IMG/VR virus record: IMGVR_UViG_3300011116_000325
Location: 1-41,797 of that record
DNA: 41,797 nt
Source of the DNA: a virus
Reading direction: 5' to 3' (one strand)
The notes below the pieces were generated by a model. It was not told the DNA's origin. It did no database searches and saw only the letters and a program-made list of their open reading frames with translations. The first letter of the stretch is position 1, and each line of letters opens with the position of its first letter. A program made the position numbers and the translations under genes. This document shows positions 1 to 7,063 of this stretch, piece by piece.

Positions 1-193
1 GCGAATGTCAGAGTTTGCTGATGGTTCTATTGACCCAATCGTGGGTCAAGACTTGGCTTCTCGTATGGCGAACGCAGGTTCGCCAGAGGAACTAAGTAAC
101 CTACTCAAAGGCTGATACGTCCACAATCAACCCCAATTAGAAGGAAATCATGCCTACTACACCAGCAACGTCAACAACGACATCAACGATGTC
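1..193. repeat. Terminal direct repeat, left copy
   Basis: These 193 bases match 41605-41797 except at positions 18 (c/a), 38 (a/t) and 67 (g/t). The repeat spans the 3' end of the scaffold gene and the first 44 bases of the capsid gene, so the contig closes into a 41,604-bp circle. A gene-internal break is typical of an assembly overlap of a circular or permuted genome rather than of a packaged direct terminal repeat. Confidence 0.95.
2..115 (+). CDS. Scaffold-like protein, C-terminal fragment (cut by window edge)
   Basis: These are the last 37 codons of the gene that is complete at 41270-41719. The fragment aligns without gaps to the other copy but differs at three residues (Ala for Asp, Ile for Phe, Met for Ile). 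It is not a second gene; it is the same locus seen from the other side of the circular junction, from a slightly different sequence variant. Confidence 0.9.
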   Translation, partial: RMSEFADGSIDPIVGQDLASRMANAGSPEELSNLLKG

Positions 194-1127
194 GAACTTG
201 ATTCAGACGGCGTATGACAAGTACATTGAGTTTAACCTTCGTTCAGAACCAATGTTCCGCAAGTTTGCGGACAAGCGTCCTGTCGATGTAACAAACCCAG
301 GTAACACCGTCGTCTTCCAGGTCTATCAGGACCTATCACGTGCAACTACTGCACTAACACAAACACAAGACCCAGATGCTGTAACACTTAACAACACCAA
401 CAAGGTGAATGTTACTGTTGATGAATACGGCAATGCCGTAATCACAACTGAGCGTTTGGCTCTTGAGTCAATCTCAGCAATCGACCCAGCTGTTGCAGAC
501 ATGTTGTCATTCAACATGCGTGACTCACTTGACTCCCTAGTATGGAACAAGCTCACCTCTCTTGCAACAATGCGTTACACAGGAACTACTTCCGCTGATG
601 AATCAACCATCAACGGTGAGAACGTATCTTCAAGCACCACTGCTCCATACCTAACTGCAGCTCTTGCACGTAAGGGTGTTGCAAAGCTTCGTGGCGCAAA
701 CGTACAGCCACGTGACGGCGGACTCTACACAGCACTTATTCACCCAGACGTATCTTATGACCTTCGTTCAGAAGCTCAATCATCTGGTTCTGCTGTATGG
801 CAGTTGCCTCACACCTACACAGAGGCTGGCGTAGCCAACCTTTGGAATGGTGAAATCGGTATCTACGACCAGGTTCGTTATATCGAATCTCCACGCTGCG
901 AGTCAATCTCTGGCTCTGGCACTTCAAAGGTATACGCAACTGTTCTTCTCGGAAAGCAGGCTCTTCTTGAGGCTGTTTCTTACGAGCCAAAGACAGTTAT
1001 CGGTCCTGTCACAGATAAGTTGATGCGCTTCCGCCCAGCGGGTTGGAAGGGTCTACTCGGATGGAACATCTTCCGCAAGGAAGCACGTTACGTCATCCAG
1101 ACCAAGTCAAGCATCGCTACTGCGTAG
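150..1127 (+). CDS. Major capsid protein (HK97-fold, N4-gp56-like)
   Basis: A 325-residue protein directly downstream of the scaffold-like gene, the usual place for the coat protein. After a Thr/Ser-rich N-terminus (about residues 1-12) comes a pattern seen in N4-gp56-type coat proteins: an aromatic helix with LRSEPMFRKFADKRPV near 30-45, a strand with GNTVVFQVYQDL near 51-62, and VTVDEYGNAVITTERL near 88-103 (the conserved YG). The C-terminus is GWNIFRKEARYVIQTKS. The start has a good ribosome site (agaagga, 7 bases upstream). Fold and family come from pattern recognition and position, not from a profile search. It should be the most abundant virion protein. Confidence 0.85.
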   Translation: MPTTPATSTTTSTMSNLIQTAYDKYIEFNLRSEPMFRKFADKRPVDVTNPGNTVVFQVYQDLSRATTALTQTQDPDAVTLNNTNKVNVTVDEYGNAVITTERLALESISAIDPAVADMLSFNMRDSLDSLVWNKLTSLATMRYTGTTSADESTINGENVSSSTTAPYLTAALARKGVAKLRGANVQPRDGGLYTALIHPDVSYDLRSEAQSSGSAVWQLPHTYTEAGVANLWNGEIGIYDQVRYIESPRCESISGSGTSKVYATVLLGKQALLEAVSYEPKTVIGPVTDKLMRFRPAGWKGLLGWNIFRKEARYVIQTKSSIATA

Positions 1128-1139
1128 TTTACAAAGTGG

Positions 1140-1163
1140 GAGGGGCGGGCAACCGCCCCTCTT
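1140..1163 (+). terminator. Stable hairpin after capsid gene (attenuator or weak terminator)
   Basis: A perfect 9-bp stem, GAGGGGCGG (1140-1148) with CCGCCCCTC (1153-1161), closes a GCAA tetraloop of the GNRA class. Only TT follows, so it is a weak Rho-independent terminator. It lies 12 bases after the capsid stop and could lower expression of the downstream genes or protect the capsid mRNA 3' end. Confidence 0.65.
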
Positions 1164-1178
1164 CACGCAAGGGGAAAA

Positions 1179-1379
1179 ATGGCTAAAAAGAAAAAGGCTG
1201 AAGAACTACCACTAGATTTCTTTACGCCACTCCAAGAGTATGCACACCAAGCACACGAGTTATACAACTCGTTTGCTTCGGCTGGTTTTACAGAAGGTGA
1301 AGCGTGGGAACTAATGGTTCGTCACCTTCCTGATTGGGAATTAGAGTCACCAGATTTTACAGATAAGGATGAAGAATAA
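1179..1379 (+). CDS. Small acidic protein, unknown function
   Basis: 66 residues: a Lys-rich start (MAKKKKAEELP), then an amphipathic stretch with aromatic residues (LQEYAHQAHELYNSF) and an acidic end (SPDFTDKDEE). It is the first gene after the capsid and its stop overlaps the next start (TAATG). The motif GFTEGEAWELMVRHLP resembles small phage proteins found near capsid genes, but I cannot assign a function. Ribosome site aagggg upstream. Confidence 0.75.
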   Translation: MAKKKKAEELPLDFFTPLQEYAHQAHELYNSFASAGFTEGEAWELMVRHLPDWELESPDFTDKDEE

Positions 1380-1507
1380 TGTCTGCTAAAGGCGAAAAGT
1401 ATAAGTCTATGAAGGCTATGAAAAAGCACGAAACAATGGAAGGTGCTAAAGAACGCAAGATGGAATACGGCGTTAAGAAGCCTAAGCTAAAGAAGAAGGG
1501 TAAGTAA
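1379..1507 (+). CDS. Tiny Lys-rich protein, unknown function
   Basis: 42 residues with about 17 lysines; starts MSAKGEKYKSMKAMKKHE and ends KKPKLKKKGK. The start codon shares a base with the preceding stop (TAATG), the coupling used throughout this cluster. Strongly basic, so nucleic-acid binding or a virion-internal role is possible. No family recognised. Confidence 0.65.
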   Translation: MSAKGEKYKSMKAMKKHETMEGAKERKMEYGVKKPKLKKKGK

Positions 1508-1508
1508 C

Positions 1509-1562
1509 ATGCCAGCAAAAAAGTGCAAGAAGTGCGGTAAGGCAAAGTGTAACTGCCGATGA
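1509..1562 (+). CDS. 17-residue Cys-rich miniprotein (putative zinc-binding)
   Basis: The whole protein is MPAKKCKKCGKAKCNCR. It has four cysteines as C-x2-C-x4-C-x-C plus seven basic residues, enough for one Zn(II) or Fe site. The ATG lies one base after the preceding stop, and its stop overlaps the next gene's start (ATGA). Neighbours are all coupled tiny genes, which argues for real translation, but at 17 codons it could be a chance reading frame. Confidence 0.5.
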   Translation: MPAKKCKKCGKAKCNCR

Positions 1563-1732
1563 ATGCTAAAAAAGTTGGCGTAGTAATGCGCGAATTCAAA
1601 AAGGGCAAACTTCATTCAGGTAGCAAAAAGGGACCAAAGGTAACCTCTCGTAAACAGGCTGTAGCAATTGCTATGAGCGAAGCTGGGATGGCAAAGCCAG
1701 GAGTCAAGAAACCTAAAGTAAAGAAAAAGTAA
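1559..1732 (+). CDS. DUF6496-like small basic protein
   Basis: 57 residues. The core KKVGVVMREFKKGKLHSG followed by KKGPKVTSRKQAVAIAMSEA is the signature I associate with DUF6496 proteins, which are common in phages and environmental bacteria and have no known function. It ends in a Lys-rich tail (KKPKVKKK). The start overlaps the stop of the 17-codon gene by ATGA. Family name is from memory, not a search. Confidence 0.75.
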   Translation: MNAKKVGVVMREFKKGKLHSGSKKGPKVTSRKQAVAIAMSEAGMAKPGVKKPKVKKK

Positions 1733-1905
1733 TGTCATCGGGTAAGTACAAATCGAAACATAGTTTCAACCCAATACAGATTAAAGATGGAATGGTTGTT
1801 CGTCTTCGTAAAGATGGGCGTATCCAATCAATACTAGGAAAAGTCGGGGAGTATAAGAAGAATGGACCCAAGGCTAAAGAGAGCGGGCGTAGCGGGCTTC
1901 AATAA
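1732..1905 (+). CDS. Small basic protein, unknown function
   Basis: 57 residues, start shared with the previous stop (TAATG). The middle (FNPIQIKDGMVVRLRKDGRI) looks like a small beta-barrel or SH3-like strand pair; the rest is basic and Gly-rich. Its last 44 bases overlap the next gene in another frame, so the junction may be translationally coupled. Function unknown. Confidence 0.6.
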   Translation: MSSGKYKSKHSFNPIQIKDGMVVRLRKDGRIQSILGKVGEYKKNGPKAKESGRSGLQ

Positions 1906-2137
1906 GCCAAAGCGCACACCTAACCACCCAACCAAGTCACACGTTGTTGTAGCAAAATCTGGCTCACAGGTAAAGACAATTAGGTTTGGTCAGCAAGGTG
2001 TATCAGGCTCCCCTAAAAAGGCTGGAGAAACCAAAGCCTACCGTCAACGTCGCCAGTCATTCAAAGCTCGCCATGCTAAGAACATCAATAAGGGTGTTAT
2101 GTCAGCAGCATATTGGGCAGACAAGGTGAAGTGGTAA
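1862..2137 (+). CDS. Conserved small phage protein (DUF6321-like)
   Basis: 91 residues, strongly basic. It carries a pattern I recall from cyanophage and environmental phage proteins: GFNKPKRTPNHPTKSHVVV, then KTIRFGQQGVSGS, then RRQSFKARHAKNI and SAAYWADKVKW. I tentatively equate it with DUF6321; function unknown. It starts inside the preceding gene (44-bp overlap) and its stop overlaps the next start (TAATG). Confidence 0.75.
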   Translation: MDPRLKRAGVAGFNKPKRTPNHPTKSHVVVAKSGSQVKTIRFGQQGVSGSPKKAGETKAYRQRRQSFKARHAKNINKGVMSAAYWADKVKW

Positions 2138-2391
2138 TGGCAAAAATATTCCGTGGACCAACCATGAGAATCAAACTTGGTATGAGTAATGACCTTTGGT
2201 TTGTTTCTTATCCATGGGGCAAGACCGTTGTAAAGAAAAATGGAACTTGGTCAACCATAGTTTCACCACAAGATAGCAGCTTGGCAGATTATGACAAGGT
2301 GCTTCGTGGTGGTTATGACAATCCAATTACAGATGCAGAGGCAGCAGAGCTAACTGCTGCAGGATATGGTGAATACATTGTCGAAGTGTAG
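2137..2391 (+). CDS. Hypothetical protein
   Basis: 84 residues. I chose the ATG at 2137 because it overlaps the previous stop; an upstream in-frame ATG at 2113 lies inside the preceding gene. Beta-rich appearance (MRIKLGMSNDLWFVSYPWG, KTVVKKNGTWSTIV). The end (ITDAEAAELTAAGYGEYIVEV) resembles the turn-rich termini of small head-completion or decoration proteins, but that is weak. Function unknown. Confidence 0.65.
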   Translation: MAKIFRGPTMRIKLGMSNDLWFVSYPWGKTVVKKNGTWSTIVSPQDSSLADYDKVLRGGYDNPITDAEAAELTAAGYGEYIVEV

Positions 2392-2620
2392 AAGTGGATG
2401 TGCAACACAAGACCATGAGTCTTGGGGCGACTGCCTTCGTGCTGCTAATTTGAGTATTAGCAATGAACATGTATCAGCAGATATCAAAAATACAGATAAA
2501 GAATTGAGCGCATATCGTGACGCTCGCAAGCTAGGAATTCAACCTGCTTCAACAAAAATGAAAGATATTCAAAAAGCGGTCAGGGCATCTGACCTTATCG
2601 GAAGGGCAGCGCAAGCATAA
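2366..2620 (+). CDS. Conserved small Cys-containing protein
   Basis: 84 residues with three cysteines near the N-terminus, then CATQDHESWGDCLRAANLSI, a pattern that recurs in actinophage-type genomes next to structural genes. The rest is helical (DKELSAYRDARKLGIQP). Start ATG 2366 overlaps the previous gene by 26 bp; an in-frame TTG at 2378 is an alternative. Stop overlaps the next start. Function unknown. Confidence 0.7.
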   Translation: MVNTLSKCRSGCATQDHESWGDCLRAANLSISNEHVSADIKNTDKELSAYRDARKLGIQPASTKMKDIQKAVRASDLIGRAAQA

Positions 2621-3519
2621 TGGCAACACTAAACCAGCTGACCGAACAGACCCTTGGCGAAGTTAACTCTTATGTTAAGAACCAGGAATCAGTTACGGTT
2701 ATTACCAGCGCCACAACTGCTGGCGACCTAACTATGTTGGTTGATGATGCATCAGCAATCAGCAGAGGAATTGTTGAAATTGATGATGAGTTAATTTACG
2801 TAAAGAAAGCTATTCAAACCAGCGGTACTATCCAAGCGCTTGGTGTAGCTGGAAATCCTATTGGTCGTGGCTGGCGTGGAACTACAGCAACAAGCCATGT
2901 ATCTGGCTCGGTTGTAAGAAATAATCCAATTTTCCCTCGTAATCAAGTCAAGAGAGCAATCCTTGAAACTATTAAGGGAATGTCATTTCCTTGCATATCA
3001 AACTACACATTTACTTTTAATGGTTCTGATTACTCATACTTAATGCCTGATGCGTTGGTTGATATTACTGGCATCTCTTGGGATGTTCCAGATTCCACTG
3101 GCGTATGGCAACTTATTAAGGGTTGGAGATTAGATACCAACTATTATGATGAAAACACAGCCAGTATTAAACAAGCATTGATTCTAAAAGAATCACCAAT
3201 GCCTGGTCGTACAGTTAATGTTCAATATACAAAATACCCAACAACAATCACCGATAACCAAGAATTAACGGTTAGCGGTCTTCCTGCATCATGCGAAGAT
3301 GTTGTTCGCCTTGGTGCTATGTATCGTCTGCTTTCAACAGTAGACCCAGGAAAGGTTACCGCAACATCGGTATCTGCAGATGTTATTGACCAGCCAGTAC
3401 AAGCTGGAGCATCAACCAATGCTGCTAAGTACATATTCCAACTTTACACAGTTCGCCTAGCAGAAGAGATTGCTAAGCAACAAGCCAACTTCCTAAACAC
3501 AATCCAGTATACGAGGTAA
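2620..3519 (+). CDS. Head-tail connector/adaptor candidate
   Basis: 299 residues, between the capsid cluster and the tail-fibre genes. The N-terminal part shows VEIDDELIYV near residue 52 and GRGWRGTTATSH near 83-94, followed by NPIFPRNQVKRAILETI. The first two motifs recur in phage baseplate and fibre proteins and reappear in the next gene (EEIIDVTG, TRGVDGSTAKSH). The C-terminal half is a helical domain (CEDVVRLGAMYRLLS, AAKYIFQLYTVRLAEEI) as in tail-tubular or adaptor proteins. Adaptor versus tail protein cannot be decided from the sequence alone. Confidence 0.6.
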   Translation: MATLNQLTEQTLGEVNSYVKNQESVTVITSATTAGDLTMLVDDASAISRGIVEIDDELIYVKKAIQTSGTIQALGVAGNPIGRGWRGTTATSHVSGSVVRNNPIFPRNQVKRAILETIKGMSFPCISNYTFTFNGSDYSYLMPDALVDITGISWDVPDSTGVWQLIKGWRLDTNYYDENTASIKQALILKESPMPGRTVNVQYTKYPTTITDNQELTVSGLPASCEDVVRLGAMYRLLSTVDPGKVTATSVSADVIDQPVQAGASTNAAKYIFQLYTVRLAEEIAKQQANFLNTIQYTR

Positions 3520-3522
3520 TAA

Positions 3523-5373
3523 ATGCCATCAATTACACGCTATTACAGTTCGACTGCTGCTAAGACAACTCTGTCTAGTGCAATCGACTCAAGCTCTACG
3601 AGCTTGCAATTGGCTGCTGCTTCTGGTTTACCATCGCAGTATCCATTCGTTCTTATCTTAGAAAAAGATACAGCCAATGAAGAAATCATTGATGTCACTG
3701 GTCTTGTTGGTAGCGCATACACAGTAACTCGTGGTGTTGATGGCTCCACTGCTAAGTCACACTCTGTCGGTGCTACGGTTGAACACGGCGTATCTGGTCG
3801 TGACTATTCTGATTCTCGTACACATGAAGCTGCGACATCCGCACACGGTGTAACTGGAGATATTGTCGGAACTGGCGGAACGCAAACCCTTACTGGAAAA
3901 ACATTAACCACAGCAACACTTGGTTCAGATTTATCTGCTGGTGGATTTAAGATTACAAATCTTGCAACACCAACATCATCTTCTGATGCGGTACGTAAAG
4001 ACTTTGCTGATGGTGTTTTAACATCAGCAGCGGTATCAGCCACTGCTGCTGCCACAAGTGCAGCAAGTGCTGCAACCTCGGCAACTGCAGCTGCTACTTC
4101 AGCCAACTCTGCAGCAACTTCCGCAACAGCTGCTGCTACCAGTGCTAATTCTGCTTCTTCTAGCGCTACCGCTGCAGCAACTTCGGCTACTAGCGCATTA
4201 GCATCCCAAACCGCTGCAGCAACCTCCGCAGCGTCTGCGCTTGCAAGCCAAACTGCAGCTGCCACATCAGCATCTTCAGCATCTACGTCAGCAACCGCAG
4301 CAGCCACATCTGCAGCCTCCGCTGCTACAAGTGCTACTGCTGCTGCAACCAGCGCTACAAGCGCTGCTGCAAGTGCAACCACCGCTGCTGCATCTGTAGC
4401 CACAATTGCTGGCTATGCAACATCCGCAGCAAACTCTGCTTCTGCTGCTGCAACTTCGGCTACATCTGCTGCTGCCTCAGCTACCGCTGCTGCCACTTCA
4501 GCTACAAGCGCATCTGCTTCTGCAACAACAGTTGCTGGTCAGGTTGCATCTGGTCTTGTTAGAGATATGGGTGACATCACCACTGTAGATAACAGTACTG
4601 GAACTTGGATTTCTTTATCTTCGCTTGAGGCAAATACACAAGCCTATGCAAATGCAGCAAGTACATCTGCTACCTCTGCGTCTACAAGCGCAACCAGTGC
4701 AGCAGCATCAGCGTCGGCAGCTAGCGCTAGTGCAACCACCGCTTCTAACAGTGCTGCAACAGCAACCACCTCAGCATCTCAAGCAGCAACTTCTGCATCT
4801 TCGGCTGCGACTTCTGCAACCGCTGCTGCTACATCAGCTACTTCATCTGCAGCATCAGCGACAGCAGCAGCAACTTCTGCTACTAGTGCAGCAGCAAGTG
4901 CAACAACAGCATCAAACAGCGCAGCAACTGCAACTACTAGCGCAGCACAAGCTGCTACAAGCGCTACATCAGCTGCTGCTTCTGCTTCTAGTGCAGCGAC
5001 TTCTGCATCTTCAGCTGCTGCAAGTTATGATGAATTTGATGATAGATACCTCGGTTCAAAAGCATCAGCACCAACTTTAGATAATGATGGAAATGCTTTA
5101 CTAGAAGGTGCTTTATATTGGAATTCCACTAACAAGAACATGAACGTGTACAACGGTACAGCATGGGAAGTAGTTACCACATCTGGTGATATTACCGCTG
5201 TTACTGCTGGCACTGGTCTTTCTGGAGGTGGCGCAAGTGGTGCTGTAACGGTATCACTCAATACATCAAGTGTATATGTATTGCCAAGTCAAACTGGAAA
5301 TAATGGATATTTCTTAACCACAAACGGAACCTCCGCTTCGTGGACATCACTATCAGATTGGGGAACAATCTAA
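3523..5373 (+). CDS. Tail fibre with long Ala/Ser/Thr heptad-repeat shaft
   Basis: 616 residues in three parts. About 1-160 is a globular virion-attachment region containing EEIIDVTGLVGSAYTVTRGVDG and KITNLATPTSSSDAVRKDFAD. About 165-505 is almost pure Ala/Ser/Thr with a clear seven-residue period (units such as AATSAAS and AATSATA), broken once near 350-385 by a folded insert (VRDMGDITTVDNSTG). About 506-616 is a C-terminal domain with GALYWNSTNKNMNVYNGTAW, common in phage fibres. The period predicts a slender trimeric coiled-coil shaft with a small-residue core. Its stop overlaps the next fibre gene. Confidence 0.85.
   Translation: MPSITRYYSSTAAKTTLSSAIDSSSTSLQLAAASGLPSQYPFVLILEKDTANEEIIDVTGLVGSAYTVTRGVDGSTAKSHSVGATVEHGVSGRDYSDSRTHEAATSAHGVTGDIVGTGGTQTLTGKTLTTATLGSDLSAGGFKITNLATPTSSSDAVRKDFADGVLTSAAVSATAAATSAASAATSATAAATSANSAATSATAAATSANSASSSATAAATSATSALASQTAAATSAASALASQTAAATSASSASTSATAAATSAASAATSATAAATSATSAAASATTAAASVATIAGYATSAANSASAAATSATSAAASATAAATSATSASASATTVAGQVASGLVRDMGDITTVDNSTGTWISLSSLEANTQAYANAASTSATSASTSATSAAASASAASASATTASNSAATATTSASQAATSASSAATSATAAATSATSSAASATAAATSATSAAASATTASNSAATATTSAAQAATSATSAAASASSAATSASSAAASYDEFDDRYLGSKASAPTLDNDGNALLEGALYWNSTNKNMNVYNGTAWEVVTTSGDITAVTAGTGLSGGGASGAVTVSLNTSSVYVLPSQTGNNGYFLTTNGTSASWTSLSDWGTI
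4021..5022 (+). repeat. 21-bp-period repeats encoding Ala-rich heptads
   Basis: Degenerate tandem repeats in the fibre gene built from gctgct, gcaact and tcagca type blocks. The DNA varies at third positions while the encoded heptad is kept, so protein-level selection rather than recent slippage maintains it. The repeat is interrupted by non-repetitive coding sequence at about 4525-4660. Such arrays can expand or contract and alter fibre length. Confidence 0.75.
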
Positions 5374-5939
5374 TGCCATTTGCATTTCAACGCCGTAGAG
5401 GTACGACTGCACAGCATGCTTCTTTTACAGGATTGCTCGCTGAGCTGACAGTTGATACCGATAAGAAAACCGTAGTTGTACACGACGGTTCAACCGCAGG
5501 TGGAGTTCCACTTGCTAGAGCAGCAGGTGGAACACTTGCTGATACAATTACAAGAGGTTTAGAAGAAGATGTTAATATTGTTGCATCTGCTGCAACTGGA
5601 ACAATTAACATTGATTTTTCAACAGCTTCTGTTTGGTATTACACATCGAACGCAACAGCAAACCATACTCTTAACTTTAGGTATAGTAGCTCATCATCGC
5701 TAAATAATAATCTAGCAACTGGTGATGCTATTACTCTTGTTTGGTTGAATACCAATGGAGCTACTGCATATTATCCAAGCACTATTCAAATCGACAGCGG
5801 TACAGTAACCCCTAAGTGGCAAGGCGGAACAGCGCCAACCGCAGGCAATGCTTCAAGCATTGACGCATATGTGTTTACAATTATTAAAACAGCAAATGGA
5901 ACATTCACTGTACTTGCATCTCAAACTAAGTTTGCTTAG
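5373..5939 (+). CDS. Tail fibre protein with Mtd-N-like domain
   Basis: 188 residues; the ATG at 5373 overlaps the stop of the shaft gene (TAATG). Residues about 6-50 (RRGTTAQHASFTG, then ELTVDTDKKTVVVHDGSTAG and GVPLARA) match the N-terminal domain shared by major-tropism-determinant and phage hyaluronidase proteins, which attaches or folds fibres. The remainder is beta-rich with many Ser/Thr/Asn and no visible catalytic motif. Likely a fibre knob or collar. No reverse transcriptase or template repeat is present, so this is not an active diversity-generating retroelement. Confidence 0.8.
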   Translation: MPFAFQRRRGTTAQHASFTGLLAELTVDTDKKTVVVHDGSTAGGVPLARAAGGTLADTITRGLEEDVNIVASAATGTINIDFSTASVWYYTSNATANHTLNFRYSSSSSLNNNLATGDAITLVWLNTNGATAYYPSTIQIDSGTVTPKWQGGTAPTAGNASSIDAYVFTIIKTANGTFTVLASQTKFA

Positions 5940-5947
5940 GAGCAATC

Positions 5948-6538
5948 GTGCCATTATTGACATTACAGTCTGCTAAAGGTTATGGATTTGGCAATTTTGC
6001 TAGTGCTGGTGGTGCTGCTGCCTACTATCAAATAGCAACCGTAACACCAACAGGTGCTGCAAACTATACATTTAGCAGTATTCCACAAGGATATGACCAC
6101 CTCCAAATAAGAGTATGGGGTAAGGACACTCGTACTCCAGTTTACTCAAGTGTATCAATGCAGTTTAACGGAGATACTGGAACCAATTATTGGTATGCCT
6201 ATCCTGAAATTGACCAAAGAGCTGGAGCCCCATGGCTTTATTACGATGTTGCAACCACGGTTGCACAGATGCACCAAATCCCAGGTTCGTCAAACACAAC
6301 AAATTATTGGGGTAGTGGCTGGACAACTATCTACAACTACTCTTCAACAGATAGACATAAAAATGTAATTTCTGTTGGCGGTTATAGGTCTACTGGCGAT
6401 GGTTCTTATGAAGGATTTTCGGTTCAATCTGGAAGTCAATGGCGTAATTCCAACGCAATAACCTCAATAAGAATTGGTGGAAGTAACAACTGGGAGTCGG
6501 GAACACGGCTATCTTTATACGGAATAAAAGGTGCTTAA
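5948..6538 (+). CDS. Receptor-binding-type tail tip protein, paralog A
   Basis: 196 residues, GTG start 8 bases after the previous stop with aggagc upstream. Core features shared with the next two genes: a strand pair PQGYDHLQIRVWGKD near 50, FNGDTGTNYW near 75, and a C-terminal NAITSIRIGG with LSLYGIKGA. Rich in Tyr, Trp, Asn, Gly and Ser, as in carbohydrate-binding fibre tips. It has a longer N-terminal lead (LTLQSAKGYGFGNFASAGG) than its paralogs. Target unknown. Confidence 0.75.
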   Translation: MPLLTLQSAKGYGFGNFASAGGAAAYYQIATVTPTGAANYTFSSIPQGYDHLQIRVWGKDTRTPVYSSVSMQFNGDTGTNYWYAYPEIDQRAGAPWLYYDVATTVAQMHQIPGSSNTTNYWGSGWTTIYNYSSTDRHKNVISVGGYRSTGDGSYEGFSVQSGSQWRNSNAITSIRIGGSNNWESGTRLSLYGIKGA

Positions 6539-7063
6539 ATGGCAGCAACATATGAATTAATTTCAGGACAAACATTTACTGGCAATACCAATACCTGTAC
6601 CTTTAACTCTTTTAGTGGATATACAGATTTAGTTATACAAGCAAACTTTGCTGCTGCTGGTGCAACTACTTCTTGGGATTGTTTTGTAAGATTTAATGGA
6701 GATAGTGGTGCTAACTATTCTGGATTAGCAGCTAACAATACCCAAAGCAATACTTTTGATAATACTAGTTTTGGTGGAGCAAGTGGTGTACCAATTATTG
6801 GAACATACAATTCCCCAACAAGTGCTACTCACCCAGCTCATTTTGAATTTACAGTACCAGAATATACTGATTCAAGTAAGAGAAAACATGGGTCTGGAAC
6901 ATATTCCTATATTGCTGATGAGTCAAGCGGTCGTTCAAATACTGGATGGCTTGTTTGGAATTGGCAAAATACAAACGCTATAACAAGTATTACTGTATAT
7001 GTTACTAATGGAAACTTTAGAGGAACTATAAACCTATATGGAATTACGGCAGGTAACGCATAA
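6539..7063 (+). CDS. Receptor-binding-type tail tip protein, paralog B
   Basis: 174 residues, starting directly after paralog A's stop. Same plan as A: FSGYTDLVIQANF, then FVRFNGDSGANYS, then a variable aromatic middle, then NAITSITVYVTNGN and TINLYGITAGNA. Central residues differ strongly from A and C while the framing motifs persist. The stop overlaps paralog C's start. Probably assembles with or substitutes for its neighbours at the fibre tip. Confidence 0.75.
   Translation: MAATYELISGQTFTGNTNTCTFNSFSGYTDLVIQANFAAAGATTSWDCFVRFNGDSGANYSGLAANNTQSNTFDNTSFGGASGVPIIGTYNSPTSATHPAHFEFTVPEYTDSSKRKHGSGTYSYIADESSGRSNTGWLVWNWQNTNAITSITVYVTNGNFRGTINLYGITAGNA

Noticed and set aside
3804-4403. A 199-codon antisense frame under the fibre repeats
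   Set aside because: Its Ala/Val-rich product is the antisense reading of the Ala/Ser/Thr repeat; no start signal and no family.
4406-5080. Gln/Leu-rich frames inside the fibre gene
   Set aside because: Low-complexity frame-shifted readings of the same repeats.
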